From contig NC_089039.1 of NCBI RefSeq assembly GCF_034140825.1, positions 25,424,501 to 25,488,500 on the forward strand: a DNA stretch of 64,000 bases, given 5' to 3'. The notes below the pieces were generated by a model. It was not told where the DNA came from and made no database searches. It saw only the letters and a list, made by a program, of their open reading frames with translations. This document shows, piece by piece, positions 11,597 to 30,305 of the stretch (positions are counted from its first letter, which is position 1; every line of letters starts with the position of its first letter). Origin of the DNA: Oryza sativa Japonica Group. Taxonomy: Eukaryota > Streptophyta > Magnoliopsida > Poales > Poaceae. Both the position numbers and the translations under genes were made by a program.

Positions 11597-12247
11597 GAGT
11601 GCGTTTGGTTCCAAGCTATACTTTACCATCATTTGTTTTTTTAATAATGGAATATAATATCTCGGCTTTTACTCAAAAGAGCTACAACCAATTATTACAT
11701 AGTAGCTTTCAAGAACATAGTGTAACTCTAAATGAATAGAACATACCGAAGAGAAAAACAAAGAAACCAGCCTAACGTAAGGAGATCACAATTATTAAAG
11801 TCTATTTGTAAATCTCCAACCATAATTGGTAAAAAGTTGCATAACCTTAGTCTCCAACTTTCGGCATGCAACATTCAGAAACTCTTCATCTTCATCACAC
11901 CTTTGTAGTTGTGCCCAAAATCGAAGCCAATGAGTTGCCCTGAAAATGACCTGCATATAAAAAAATGATGGTGATTTGTCAAAAACCATATCGTTTCTAC
12001 TCAGCCATATTAACATCATTTGTTAATAAATATTATCACACTCACTTAAGGTGATTAAATTTTTTTATCACACTTCAACAAGTTTAAGGGAATCTTGTCA
12101 CAGAGTCATAGATGTGTGGGACTTAGCTTATTGGAAGAGTCTCTTGTCACAGTTGTAGCTACAACTAACAACTGGCAAGATAATCAAACTTGTCTAACTT
12201 TAAGTGTAGCAAACTGTAATAAAATATGGCTTGTAACCGAACACTCC
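11597..12247. mobile_element. Non-autonomous DNA element with inverted ends, holding a LINE fragment
   Basis: The left end reads GAGTGCGTTTGGTTCCAAGC and the right end, on the other strand, GAGTGTTCGGTTACAAGCC. The imperfect inverted repeat extends about 30 bp. The interior contains the LINE-derived frame at 11795-12019 and, near the right end, repeated TTGTCACAG/ACAAGTTT-type subterminal motifs. I found no clear target duplication, so the superfamily is unassigned. Confidence 0.5.
11795..12019 (-). pseudogene. Fragment of a LINE ORF2 C-terminal tail (after zf-RVT)
   Basis: A 74-codon frame with WLSRNDMVFDK, followed by a WLRFWAQLQ block and ending YGWRFTNRL. Many rice non-LTR reverse transcriptases end with this kind of tail after the zinc-binding zf-RVT domain. 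No reverse transcriptase or endonuclease part is present. It sits inside the element with inverted ends described at 11597-12247. Confidence 0.55.
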
Positions 12248-12821
12248 CCAATAGTGTCTTGCCTTCAAGCACCAAGCTTCACTTCACTGCAGTGATTGGC
12301 TTAATTGCTCAGTCCGGTCAGCCAGCTCTCGTGCGTGGATCGGAGGAAGCTCGTGATGCGGGAAGAAGCACCGCCGGAGATGAGCCAGCGGCTCCTCCTT
12401 GCCATCCATCGCACATTTGCGCGCGTTGCTCGATATTTGGGTGATTTTCACGATTAGCTACCTTGTTAATTACACTATGCTTTTGTTGTCCGTGAACCCT
12501 TTGTTCTAGTGCCATGCTAAGAGCATGCCAATACTTCCCCACCTTAGTGTTGGACTACACAAACTTTTTCCCCCTGCTTGGTCAATAATTTGTTACATAT
12601 TATACCAAAATAAAAATGATATGTTAGATATGCCAAGTCTGTGCTTGTTTGGATATTGGAGATAATGATGCCTTGCAGTCTTGCACGTATACTGCTACTC
12701 CCTCTTGATATTCCACGATCGGACTGACAGGACAACGTTATGGTTTAGTAGAGGTTTTGCCAATTGCCGTACATGGGGAAAATAAGAATGTATTGCCTTA
12801 TTCAAGAAATGAAGCACCTAA
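12248..12821. other. Spacer, no gene seen
   Basis: Short frames only, and no repeat recognised. Confidence 0.35.
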
Positions 12822-12893
12822 GTCGTTGTAGTATAGTGGTGAGTATTCCCGCCTGTCACGCGGGTGACCCGGGTTCGATCCCCGGCAACGGCG
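12822..12893 (+). tRNA. tRNA-Asp (anticodon GTC), copy 2
   Basis: Identical over all 72 nt to the tRNA at 10809-10880, on the same strand, 2,013 bp downstream. Identity extends into the 3' flank (AACT, then G or C, then a long T-run terminator from 12899). Upstream sequence is unrelated beyond a few bases, which suggests an old duplication with the gene held constant by selection or conversion. Confidence 0.97.
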
Positions 12894-13500
12894 AACTCTT
12901 TTTTTTTTTTTTTGGCTCTTGTAGAGCTCAGGGCCTCAGGCTCTCCGTTCAACGGAGGGAGTATGATCTAACCTCTTTTTAGTAGCAGAAAAACTATAAA
13001 TCGAAAATTATCGTATAACAAAGAAATTAGTGATATCTAGTAGAGCCTCTCGTAGGCAAAATTGCTATCGCAAATTCGCAGCTACACCAGTGAAGGCAAT
13101 AACAAAGAAATTAACAGTATACAATACAGTCCAAAAAAGTTGAGCTCTTTGATTTGCCGTTTACTAATTCAGTGTCATTGTACAGTTCGAACACGTACCA
13201 TCGAACTTATTAATATACCTTAGTGCTCCCATTGGCCAATTGATATACATCGAACTGGAACAGTTTTTCCCTGTGCCATTCAAATGTTTTGGCAGACGGA
13301 GATTGGTTTTATCGCAGTAATGGAACGCATGCACTATCAATCTATCCATATAGTTTCATATCATGGTGAAAAATGGTGGCGTGAATTGGATCATCCGTAT
13401 TGTCCGTCTCCAAATCTGATAGGCATCACCATAGAATGACTGAAATTTGATCTATAGCCAGTAAGCCTGTGCCAACCGTTCCAAACAGAGTATCTCCACC
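12894..13500. other. Terminator and 3' flank of the methyltransferase gene
   Basis: Holds the T-run after the tRNA and the probable 3' UTR of the minus-strand gene that ends at 13501. No other feature was seen. Confidence 0.4.
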
Positions 13501-16500
13501 TCACTGGTGTTTTTGAGCTTTTGATCGAGATGCATTCTTCCTCATCGTCCAAAATGCTGCGCGGTACCGATTCTGCAACTCAACAACAGTATAAATAAGA
13601 CCATTATTACCAAATATCAAGAAGATTGGCAAAATGCACAAACAATTCATGGGTATTGAACTAGTGATGTTAGACGTCCAACAGAATTCAGTACAGCTGA
13701 AATCTCAAGTATTGGAAGCTGGCAGCTTTGAAATATTGCATACTAGCATTGTGAACATCCGCTGAGAGTACTGAGTCAGGCAGAGGCAGAGCCCTCGCTG
13801 GGACCAAAGAGGGCATTGGTCTCCCCTTTCTTAGCAAAAAAGAGCATTTAACTGCTCGAATAGTCAGATGCAGGTTGAACTGGTCCTGTGTCGTAGTAAT
13901 TCTGTAAATTGTATCCTTTAGATTGGCCTTTCATGTATTTTGGCTCACGCTCCACCACTAACTGATACATTCAACAACTGAATTTGGACAACTAGTCTCC
14001 TAGCACTCCTAATACACCTGTTGAATTTACTATGCAACAGTTGAACACTATATGAGCCTACAAGGGATTGAGGAACAAGTGGACATCTAGAAGTCCAAAT
14101 GACCAAGTTTCCAACTGCAGCAAACAGGACTATCACCTTTAAGCTTTCACTGTGCCATTCTAAATATTTGCCATAAATTCAATCACTTCCTAGATATTTG
14201 AAGATTAAACCACAGTGAAGACTGTTGAGATTAAAAGATTACCTGCATCATTGATTTCATATTTGCAGTGTATGTGGTATCTATCATTTTCTCCACCTGA
14301 AAACCACAAATCAAAGTAATCCATTCACATATTTTTGCAGTGAGGTGATGCACTTTCTGTCTAATCATAACCCTTCACTCTTTTTTTTTTACAACAATGC
14401 ATATATATAATAAACATGTATTGCACTTTTTTTTGCAAGATACAAGTGTACAAATCCAACGTATTGGTGCACTATGCATATGCATATGCATAGTTTGGAG
14501 TTTCCTCAATTATAGCCCAAAACTTTTTTTTTTTTGCAAAACACTCACCTCCATCACAAATCCATAATGGTAAGCAACTCTTTTCACATCTTCCAAACTC
14601 AGTTCAATAGACATATCCTGTGTTTAAGGAGATAAATTAAGTTCCTCAAGACATAGTAGCACCTTCAAGGATTCAATTAGCATAGCATTCATTCATTTAA
14701 CTAGTATAATAAGGGGAGAGAACTAATTACATCATCTGGTCCATAGGAGTCAGCGAAGTGATACAGAAGCGGACCCAAATTTATCCAGACCTGTTGGTTG
14801 AAATTGCATAATTATCAATGACAGATAAGAAACAGTAAATAAACAACATATACCGAATTATAAATTTCCCCGTAAACTGACTCAAAAAAACATTAGCACT
14901 GATTCATCAAGAATAGTTTATCAGAGTTTAATCCTATAAAAAGAGACTCACCCCACCATCCTTGAGAACTTTTGATATGATCTCTATATATTCAACGATA
15001 TTGTGTGCCGTATCCAAGAAGAAGCATGTTACAACAGCATCCCATGAAGCTGGAGCAAAATATGAGTATTGTGAGAATGTCAAGAAGGCAAAAAACCCGT
15101 AGTTACCAATCATACATATCTGAACTAAAAGCAGAACAAATTAACACATCAAGGTCAGAATTAAAGTATTAGACTTCAAAATGACTTCAACCAATAATCA
15201 TCAGTTTCAGAGTTATTGCATTGCATGCCTCAATAGCCTACAATATTAATTTGAGGAGCTCATTCCTTCTCCATAATACATAAAATCAAGGACCTGGCTT
15301 GCAACTGCCTCCTACTTCATTTCTAAGAAAATGCCTATCGTTTGCAATTTAGTTTTTGACGAACGTTAAAGCAATACTCTCACCTTGATTTATTTAATGA
15401 GCATTACAAAATAAATCCAAGCAAGCTAACAAATGAACAATAACAGTAATTAATATCCCCCCTTAAAAAATGTACTTCGTATGTATGACAAGAAACAAGA
15501 CCACCACAAAAGAACAACTCTTTTCCCTTGTTGGCCATGATTTAAAATCGAAACAATCTGACAGAAACAAAACCAGCACAAAATTGTCCTCTTTTTCTGG
15601 GGTTCCATCAGAACACATCCATTCTCATTGTGAATTGGTTCTGTACAATTGTCACTCTATTTATATATGCTTTAGACTAACCCCAATGCAAAAAATCTGT
15701 TCGAAACGTATCTGTGTTTTTGAATTGTTATTTAATCCCACCGCTTCCAGTTTCTGGCATGCTTTCATTGGGCCACACAAGATTCAAAGGGCAAATGGTA
15801 CTACAATATTACAATTTAACAAAAAGAGCTAAGTTGAGTGATGCATATCCCTTTATAAGGAAGCCAGGTTAAAATTAATTAACTCATTTTGATTAGTTTA
15901 TAAGGAAACCAGGTCATCTTACATTCTTGGCTTTCTTCATTGTAGACCTCTACAAAATCACCAGCACACATAGAAAATCCTTCTGTGATCCCTGAGCTGT
16001 CAAAAGAAAAGAAGGCAAACATAAGATAAATATGTAGCATAACAAGAGATAACGGACAGTTTCTCTCCTTTTGCAAGGAACATAAGTAAACATTTCTACC
16101 TACAGCACAAATAGTACTGAATGACTGAAACAAGCTGAAGCATCAAACTTGAATTCTAGAATTGAATGAAGTTTAGATTCAGGATTCAAACGAAACTGCA
16201 CAATTAACTAATCATTCAAATATTACAACATCCAAACATAGAATATTTGTAGGTTCTGCAAATAGTCCAGATTTAAATAGGGTGTTTCAATTTCTCTAAT
16301 CAAATGCTCTTACATAGCCATTTTTGTTGATTTCATATGAAGCTCTTGTAAATATAGAATCATAAATGGTAAATTACCTATAAATGTAATCAATATATTT
16401 ATGTTTTCATCAACCGTGACGTCCTATATGCACATTATATTATACAAAACTAAGGTCATACGCTATCAAGTGTACAGAGCGATGAATTTTAACACAGCAT

Positions 16501-19500
16501 TTGCAAGCATACTGGTGCTTATGAGAAAAAACAAGGTGCTTTATTACCTTGAGGGGTGAATATCAGGAAATGAAACAGGGCGAAGTTGATCATTGTCTGA
16601 AAGAGAATTGCAGTTGCTGTGTATCCAAGGATATATAGTCCACTCATTGGTTTCTTGCGTGCTGATAAAACATGACCAAATATTATTGTGTGATGAACAA
16701 CTTGATAATGTAAGGTGCTAGTTTTTTTTTTAAAAAAAATATGTATAGCTTAGATTGACCTACTGGTTTAGAATGAAACTTGAACAAATCATCATGTAAT
16801 ACGAGAACTCGTTTCCCTGGCTCACAAAACCTGTTCAAGAGTTAAAACAAGGGTAATTTTCAAGAATATATGATATCAGCTCATTCACAATTTATTTGAG
16901 CTTTTTTTCTTTTACCCAGAGTGGATATCTCCAGAGCCAATCTCCCAAGCCCAGCACCAGGAACTAAGCATGAAGGAGGCCTATGAAGTTCAACAAATAC
17001 ACAAGTCAATGATTGATCAAGAATGAAGCTTCAAGCAACTTCCATTTGTATATGAGGTTAAAGGAAATGCTTGCATAAACTATCCACAGTAAATGTGTGG
17101 TGTGAGAGGGGACGAGATGTCCTAATATTTATCCAATTCAGAATCACAGGGCATGGGCATGGCAGGCGGCCATAGCCGCAGCGGTTTTTCTTTCATCACA
17201 GCCCCTCGCATCGTGTATAGCCATGGAATGGAAGGCAAGTCGTTCGAAAACAGCAGGTAGGAAGCATCAGGTGGGCCCACTGGTCGGACGGCAGGGGCGA
17301 GTGGTGAACAGCGGAGGAAAGTCGCTGCAGCTGAGGAAAGCGTGTGGTAAACAGCTGCGCCGGCCCACACCACAGTGAGACGTGGTAAAAATGAGGATGA
17401 CGTGGATAACAGCGGGATCAAACACGCCATGCTGAAGTCACGTGAATCGCTCTCGTGCGAGAAGAATGCCCTTGTCTTTAATTACCCCGATTTTGAAAAC
17501 AAGATCACTACCCAGAACAAGGTAAAAAAGTATGGTAGTTCTAAATTATTGTCATAACACAGGGATAAGTCAAGTTTACCTCTCCTTGCTTCGGTTAGGA
17601 AATAGACGATTAAGCTCCTCCAGGATGGGCTTATAGCACTCATCACGTTCCTTTTGACCCTACAACAATTTAAGTAACAAAAGGTAATATTTCCTTTCGG
17701 ATTATATCATTACTTTCAGACAGAAGTTCCACTTCAAGCCAACCCAAAATTGCACAGAAAATACCTCCTGAGCCCAATCCCTGACAATATTTCTTATGAT
17801 GCATCTAACCTGAATAAACCAGAATAAAATGGATTATAGAAGCTATAAACCAGACAGCATCCAAAAACATGCAAGCTGAAAAACATGTAAAATGTAGGCA
17901 AAGGTGCAAGAAACTACATCAGCAAAATATAGCATGATTGAGCACTTCCCATTATGAGGCCAAGGGGAAAAAAATGACAGGAAAAATTAACATATGATAG
18001 AAATCAGTAACACCACATATCAGGAAAGATGCCAGCTTTGGTAACAAGGCCAAGGTGCAAGAAACTACACACATGCATACAACATCAGCAAAATATGGCA
18101 TGATTGAGCACTTGCTATTAAGAAGTTAAAGGGAAAAAAGAAAAATCAGCATATAATGAAAATCAGTAACATCCCCATATCAGAAAAGATGTCAGCTTTG
18201 GTAACAACTGTGGCGGTCAACCAACATGAACCTTTGGCTATCTTCTTGACGCATTGCAGTATGCTTTCTGTTCGAAATGTGTCAAATGAGAAGTTGATAG
18301 AAACACTTACCTTGTCAACATCAATTGGAGGAACATTCAACTGCAAGGATGGAGCCATGAATTGCTGCGGTATCACCTAAAATAAGATAACAAGAATTAA
18401 ATAGTTCACATTTATTTATACATATCGTTATCTCCTTAAAAGTATGAGAAGAACAGATAAACAGAGAAAAATCAATGCTTGTTAGACTGAAAATTATGTG
18501 TAAATATTGTGTGATGTACTTTTTTTCTCAAAAACACAGGAGGGTTGCATTTCATTTCATTAAGAAGGAAGAAAACACTTATTGCATTCTGCCCTTTATT
18601 GCAACCAGAAGATAACCGAACGAACAGCTAGAGATAGCGAAGAACAAATGCATTCTGCCATTTATTGCAACCAGAAGATAACAAGAATGCCACATCCATG
18701 TATTACTCCTTTAGATTCATAGTGATAAAATTCAAGCATGAAAGCTAAACTATGTTCTGCATCATGCAATTATAAATTATAAGGAATACACAACAGCTTA
18801 CATCTTGCAGGTGGAGCTTACATTCTCATCAGCAGAACATGCAACACAATCTGTATCTTGACAGTTAGCTGCTGCATCCATGGCTTTATCACCATTACAT
18901 GATTTATCTTCAACCTGAGATGCCCCCAATTTGTCACCAACCGGCCGGGAGCAACTTTCCATGTCAACTACCTCGTCCTGTTTGATACTTACATCAGTCA
19001 AAACGTGTGATATCACCAATTTTGTACTCCCTCCAGGCTGATAATACTTGTCGTTTTAGATAAGGGTGAGGTCAAACTTTAGAATCTTTGATTATGAATC
19101 ATTTTTAAAATATTTGTCTTTCAAATATGGTGACTACATGTATAGATTAGTCTTGAAAAGTACTTTAATAAAATCATATATTTATTAACACTTTTATACA
19201 TATTATAATAGAAAATAATGGTCAAAGTTGTTTTTTGGAGACCGTGTCCTTGTCCAAAACGACAAGTATTATCAACCCGGAGGGAGTAGTGTATATGGCT
19301 TCAACATGGAAGCAGCCATTATTTTTAAAATTGAACAAAAAGGATCAAGACAAGACATAAGGCCTACCTTGTTGTCAGTTTCTCTTGAGAGTTCATGAGT
19401 CTTGTCGTCTTTCCTGGGGCAACCGTCTGGTTCATGCAACTCGGAATTGCTTACAGAGATAGAACTTCTAAAGCAATCACCCCTATCGACAGAATGAGCA

Positions 19501-22490
19501 CAATCTGCATGACAATGTCCATGCATGTTCTCTGCGCAATCATGACCATCCATATCTACATGCTGACTCATGTCGAAAGGAGGCTCAAATGCCTGCAGTA
19601 ATATACCTTTTAAGGATAGCATCATGTACATTAAAGTTTTCACCTAACGTACAATCTTCCCACCCCGACAACCCAAACCACATATACACAATAACACAAA
19701 CATACCTCAAGCATGTCCATGATGAATGATGCATTCATGGATATACACCTGTGAAGTAATAAACAATTACAAAACAATAATAAAGTCCATCACAGTAAGC
19801 AAAAGGAGTGGCCATAACTAGTTTAAGCAGCATGCATTGATTTTTCAGAAAAATCCGGCGGAGAATTTAAGATAGAACATCATTGGTAGAACTAAAAAAT
19901 GTTGACTAAATAAATAAAGTACAGTGCATCAGATATACAAAATGCTTTAGATGATTTCAAACATGACAAATAGATCTACTGCAAAACTGTATTTCACAAT
20001 ATTTAAGCACAAGCAGTGGAACTAATAAGTATTGGCCACTACTACAAGCATTAAGCCCATAACATTACTTACCATCTCAGCCTTTGGTACTTCAGACCAA
20101 GGTTAAAAAGAAGTTCCTACACAAGAAAAGACATAAGATATGTGAATGAACATACAGAGTAAGATAACCTATTACAAGTCAAAATGAAATCCAAAAGTGA
20201 TTAGCCAAGAGGAAGTGGTGGTTGAATATAAAAAGGTAAAACGGGTATGGTGACTCAAATACAAACCTTGTGGGCAGGAGGAAGCCTTTTGAATGATCGC
20301 TCATATCTCTTGACATCCCTTTCTGCAGCATCGTGGTAGCTATCACAATAGCCATACAAAATATTATTATTTAATTAGAAAAACACTAATATAAGTTAAA
20401 TGGTTCCCATGTAGCTATGTTCCACATACACCATTTCACATTTAGATTTTCCATACCAATAAATGTTCAAATTCAGAAGCCATTGTATTGCCTGCATTCT
20501 TTTCTTATACTCCCTCCGTTTCAAAATGTTTGACACCGTTGACTTTTTAGTACGTGTTTGACCATTCGTCTTATTCAAAAAATTTAAGTAATTATTTATT
20601 CTTTTCGTATCATTTGATTCATTGTTAAATATACTTTCATGTACACATATAGTTTTACATATTTCACAAATTTTTTTAATAAGACGAACGGTCAAACACG
20701 TACTAATAAGTCAACAGTGCCAAACATTTTGAAACGGAGGGAGTAAGTCATTTCAACACTGGCACAGTCTTCGCTACACTTGTTTTGTCCCCATGGCCCC
20801 CACCTTTTCCAATTGTGTTCATATGTTGGACGAAAATTTCAAAATACAATTTTATGTTAGAAGTTTTGAAGGTAAATCTACCCATACCATTGCCATGTAC
20901 CAAGTCCTAACTATTTTAGAGTGTACTAGGGCAATAGCACTGCGTCCCGGCTCATCAAGGAGCCCAAGCATCCACATAGGGAAAAAGTAAATGAGGCTCC
21001 ATCTCTCCCAGTACGCATAGCTTTAGATGGGGTCCACCATTAATTTTTTTTCAGGCAGGCCCCACCACAAAAAATCGTCATTTCCTCCTTCGGAGAAAAA
21101 TCGCTTGCACCTCCCATTTTCCGCCGCTCCTTCCCCATCTCTCTCTCTCTCCTCTCCCTCAATCGGCTCCCATGGCGCCAAACCCCCACCCTCCTCTTCG
21201 TCCTCTCCCACGGCGGCGCACGGCGACGACTCCTCCGCCCCCCTCCTCTCCCACGGCGGCGCACAGCGGCGACTCCCCCACCCCCTCCTCTCCCACCGGC
21301 GGCACAGATCTGGCTCCCCCTCCCCATTCCCCAAACACCGCCGGCGCCGCTTGGGAGAAGGCGGTGGTGGAAGCAGCTCGACAGCATCGGGCACCTCTCC
21401 CCTCCCTCTCCGGCCTCCTCCCTCGGCTACCCCAAGCCCAAGCAGCGGCGGCGGCATCCCCGAGCCCACGCAGTGGCAGCGAGCTCCCTGAGCGCCCCTA
21501 CTCCGGCGAACTTCTCTCTTCACTCTTCAGTCATCCACCGTTCTTCTCCTTTCTCACTCTCGCTCTTACTTTCTTGTTACGCGTGGAGGAGCATTTTTTC
21601 TGACAAAGTTGCTGCGAGGTTCTTGTGACCAACTCTGATCACGCGAAGCTGGTGAGGGAACAGTCTCCACTCCCCTCTCTCCTCCACACAAGCGATTTGC
21701 CTACGTGGACCAACATTGCCATACGCCACGTGTGTGCACTGTGAATGGCCTTAGTGGTAAATGTTTTCAAATGTTAACTGCAAGCGTTCTAAAGAAGATA
21801 GGTAAAACATAGGGAGTACTTCTGCAATATCAATGCTAAAACTTGAAAAGAAAACAAGATTTGACAAAAGTACAAGTGTTGATGCAATAATACTTTGATT
21901 ATGGAATTTCTAAATAAAAAATAGCAATTCCAGGAGATATCACTTGCTCACATCACATATAGTAACTTTTAAGGGTCACGCCTATGAGTTGGTTTATCAA
22001 GATTTTCGTAAAGACTTCAACGGGGAAAAAAGAAATGTTCTCTCACTCCAATCAACAACGTTCATAGCATGGTTGTAGTGTAGAACTCCCCAAGTCCCAA
22101 CGAAGCCTACCGCCCTTCGCGGATGGGTAATCCCCGTAACCACAGATCAACTCTATCCAGAACCTCACACCACCCTCGAATCGGCGACTACTCCTAAACC
22201 CTACAACTGAGAAACAACACCAACTCGAACTAAGTTGTAACCCACACACACCCCCACAAGCCTCGGAACAAAGCGGGGGGAGCCTGTAGAACGGAGCTAC
22301 GCGCCTCTACGCGACCAACCAACCGCCGCCCCGGCGAGCAAGGAGAGTGGCGTGGCAGACGAGACGAGCTGGGAGGGGAGGGGAGGGGGACGGGATGGGG
22401 GTTGACGTACTTGGCGTAGGCGGCGATGATGCGGCGGAGTGAGCTGATCTCGAGCGCCTCCTCCTGCTCGGTGTACCGCCGTTCGGCCAT
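13501..22490 (-). CDS. Carnosine N-methyltransferase-like protein (N2227 family, CARNMT1 homologue)
   Basis: Eighteen coding exons, 5' to 3': 22411-22490, 20267-20339, 20073-20116, 19706-19748, 19368-19592, 18822-18977, 18311-18376, 17765-17809, 17580-17659, 16916-16980, 16764-16830, 16548-16661, 15923-15996, 14952-15049, 14731-14790, 14549-14617, 14243-14296, 13501-13572. All have GT-AG borders and join to 494 residues. Family signatures: KRYERSFKRLPPAHK, the SAM-binding LVPGAGLGRLALEI (276-289), QGNEFSYYM (297-305), CSSFILNHT, and DAVVTCFFLDTAHN (381-394). Animal CARNMT1 (about 409 residues) methylates carnosine to anserine; the plant substrate is not known. Residues 81-207, encoded by exons 5 and 6, are an extra Cys/His-rich segment not in the animal enzyme. 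Intron 1 (2 kb) and intron 5 hold inserted elements. Confidence 0.93.
17100..17480. other. Unexplained GC-rich segment inside an intron
   Basis: It lies in the 599-bp intron between exons 9 and 10 of the CARNMT1-like gene and is clearly richer in GC than the other introns. A 102-codon minus-strand frame covers 17122-17430 but has no domain I recognise, and including it would break the conserved junction. It is probably an inserted repeat whose ends I could not define. Confidence 0.4.
18521..18580 (-). mobile_element. LINE 3' tail remnant
   Basis: Reads, on the minus strand, TTAATGAAATGAAATGCAAC and then a GTTTTTGAGAAAAAAG-type end. This is nearly the same as the LINE tail at 29520-29575. It lies in an intron of the CARNMT1-like gene. 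Next to it a 34-bp direct repeat occurs at 18583-18616 and 18649-18682 (TGCATTCTGCC...CCAGAAGATAAC). Confidence 0.55.
19027..19286. mobile_element. Stowaway-type MITE in intron 5 of the CARNMT1-like gene
   Basis: 260 bp between TA dinucleotides. The ends are CTCCCTCCAGGCTGATAATA and its inverse, continuing through ACTTGTCGTTTTAG. It is non-coding and lies 50 bp upstream of the acceptor of exon 6. Confidence 0.85.
20510..20743. mobile_element. Stowaway-type MITE in intron 1 of the CARNMT1-like gene
   Basis: 234 bp flanked by TA. The ends are CTCCCTCCGTTTCAAAATGT and its inverse, followed by TTGAC...GTTGACTTTT. It has the same length and near-identical ends as the element at 43750-43983, so both belong to one subfamily. 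Confidence 0.92.
20924..21756. mobile_element. Possible CACTA-like non-autonomous element, GC-rich core
   Basis: The right end read inward is CACTAAGGCCATTCACAGTG, and the left end is TACTAGGGCAATAGCACTGC. The two are similar enough to be inverted ends of a CACTA-type element. The core (21050-21560) is C/T-rich, with overlapping Pro/Ser- and Arg/Gly-rich frames on both strands and no recognisable domain. A 3-bp target duplication was not seen, so the assignment is tentative. It lies in intron 1 of the CARNMT1-like gene. Confidence 0.4.
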
Positions 22491-23399
22491 CCTCCCCGGC
22501 GGCGGCGGCGGCGAGGCGGAGGAGCGCAGCTTTCTCCAGATGAATTGGTGGGCCTCCGAATGATGGGTCGCGTCTCGCGTCGCGTGGGGGAGGTCTTTGC
22601 TTCAGTTATGCTCAGGGGCAAAGCCCACTAGGAATTTTGCCGGGTGAACCAAGCCAATATGGAAAAGAAGAAATGGAATTTCATAACTCAAATATTCGTC
22701 TCAGAAATTAACTACTCCTATGATGATAAGTCTCATCGGTAAGCGATGATATTAACTACTCCTATCACATCAAACTAAGCATGGATCATCATATTTTGAT
22801 ATTTATATGCTGGCCTAAACTCTTGAAGATCTTCATAGAAATAGAGTTCATGGATTTGGATTTGAAAGGATGAGTGCGCATGTGTATAAAAGAGTTTGCA
22901 TTTGCAATGTGTTTTGAAGGGGAAAAAAAGGATAGATCATCCCATTGTTTCATATCATAAGACTTGTCTTGAGTTAAAATTTTTTAGTTTGACCAAGTTC
23001 ATAACAACATAGCAACATGCCAACATCTAACATTAAAAAATCCACAATTAATTATAATTTTGAAGTATATTTTCTTGTGTTGAAAATGCTGAAACATTTT
23101 AAACTTGAATTTGACTTGGCACAAACCGATGGAGTAGCTTCATCCGATTTATATACTATGAAACATATTGACACAGCGATTTATATATCTCGATCTTCAT
23201 TTCGCCCTATTTTAGTATAAAATATAGGTTGCAGGTTTATATCTATTTGATTTTTGTAGACGCATATAAAGCTAACACGAACACACGATGCACCGAGAAC
23301 GATATGTATGGCTTTTCCGATGAGATGAAACACTATATACGCTGCTAACCATCGAACGATGTTACTTGATACGGTCTGTGACGACCATTTCAGTTAGTA
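22491..23399. other. 5' leader of the CARNMT1-like gene and spacer
   Basis: About 22491-22620 is GC-rich leader and promoter of the minus-strand gene; the rest is AT-rich spacer without a gene. Confidence 0.4.
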
Positions 23400-23615
23400 C
23401 TCCTTCCGTTTTAAGTTTTTGTTTGTATTGTTTGACCACTCGTCTTATTCAAAAAATTTGTGCAAATATAAAAAAAAAAAGTTATGCTTAAAGTACTTTG
23501 AATAATAAAGTAAGTAAAAAAATAAATAATAATTCTAAAATTTTTTGAATAAGACAAGTGGTTAAACAGTGTAGGTAAAAACTCAAAATCCCTTTATATT
23601 ATGGGACGGAGGGAG
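23400..23615. mobile_element. Stowaway-type MITE
   Basis: 216 bp between TA dinucleotides. The left end is TCCTTCCGTTTTAAGTTTTT after TAC, and the right end reads ACGGAGGGAG before TA. An internal inverted segment contains TTTGACCACTCGTCTTATTC and its partner. Confidence 0.85.
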
Positions 23616-23957
23616 TATGTTACAAGCTAATTAAGAGCCCTGGGAAGGCAGAACAAAAGAGGGGTGAATTTAATTGCAATACACATGCCCGTCAGAAATG
23701 GTAGCAAGTATACACTAGCTGTAACCTGAGACCCATCATCACCGAAGCTGTAACCCAAACACACGGCGAACCAAACAAACATCGCCGCGTACAGCAAACA
23801 CCACTCTTTGGACAGAGGAGGGATTTTTGTATGAAGAATTTGAGAAGAGAAAGCATCGGTTAGAATTTACAAAGCTTGGACGGGAAACAAGATCAAAAGG
23901 AACCAATTTTTTTCTTGTTTTAATTATCTGTGTTTTACTTTTGAAAACCTCCTTATC

Positions 23958-30305
<6,348 letters not shown>

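Noticed and set aside
21023-21603. Long Pro/Ser and Arg/Gly frames on both strands
   Set aside because: Low complexity within an intron insertion; no domain or splice link to the surrounding gene.
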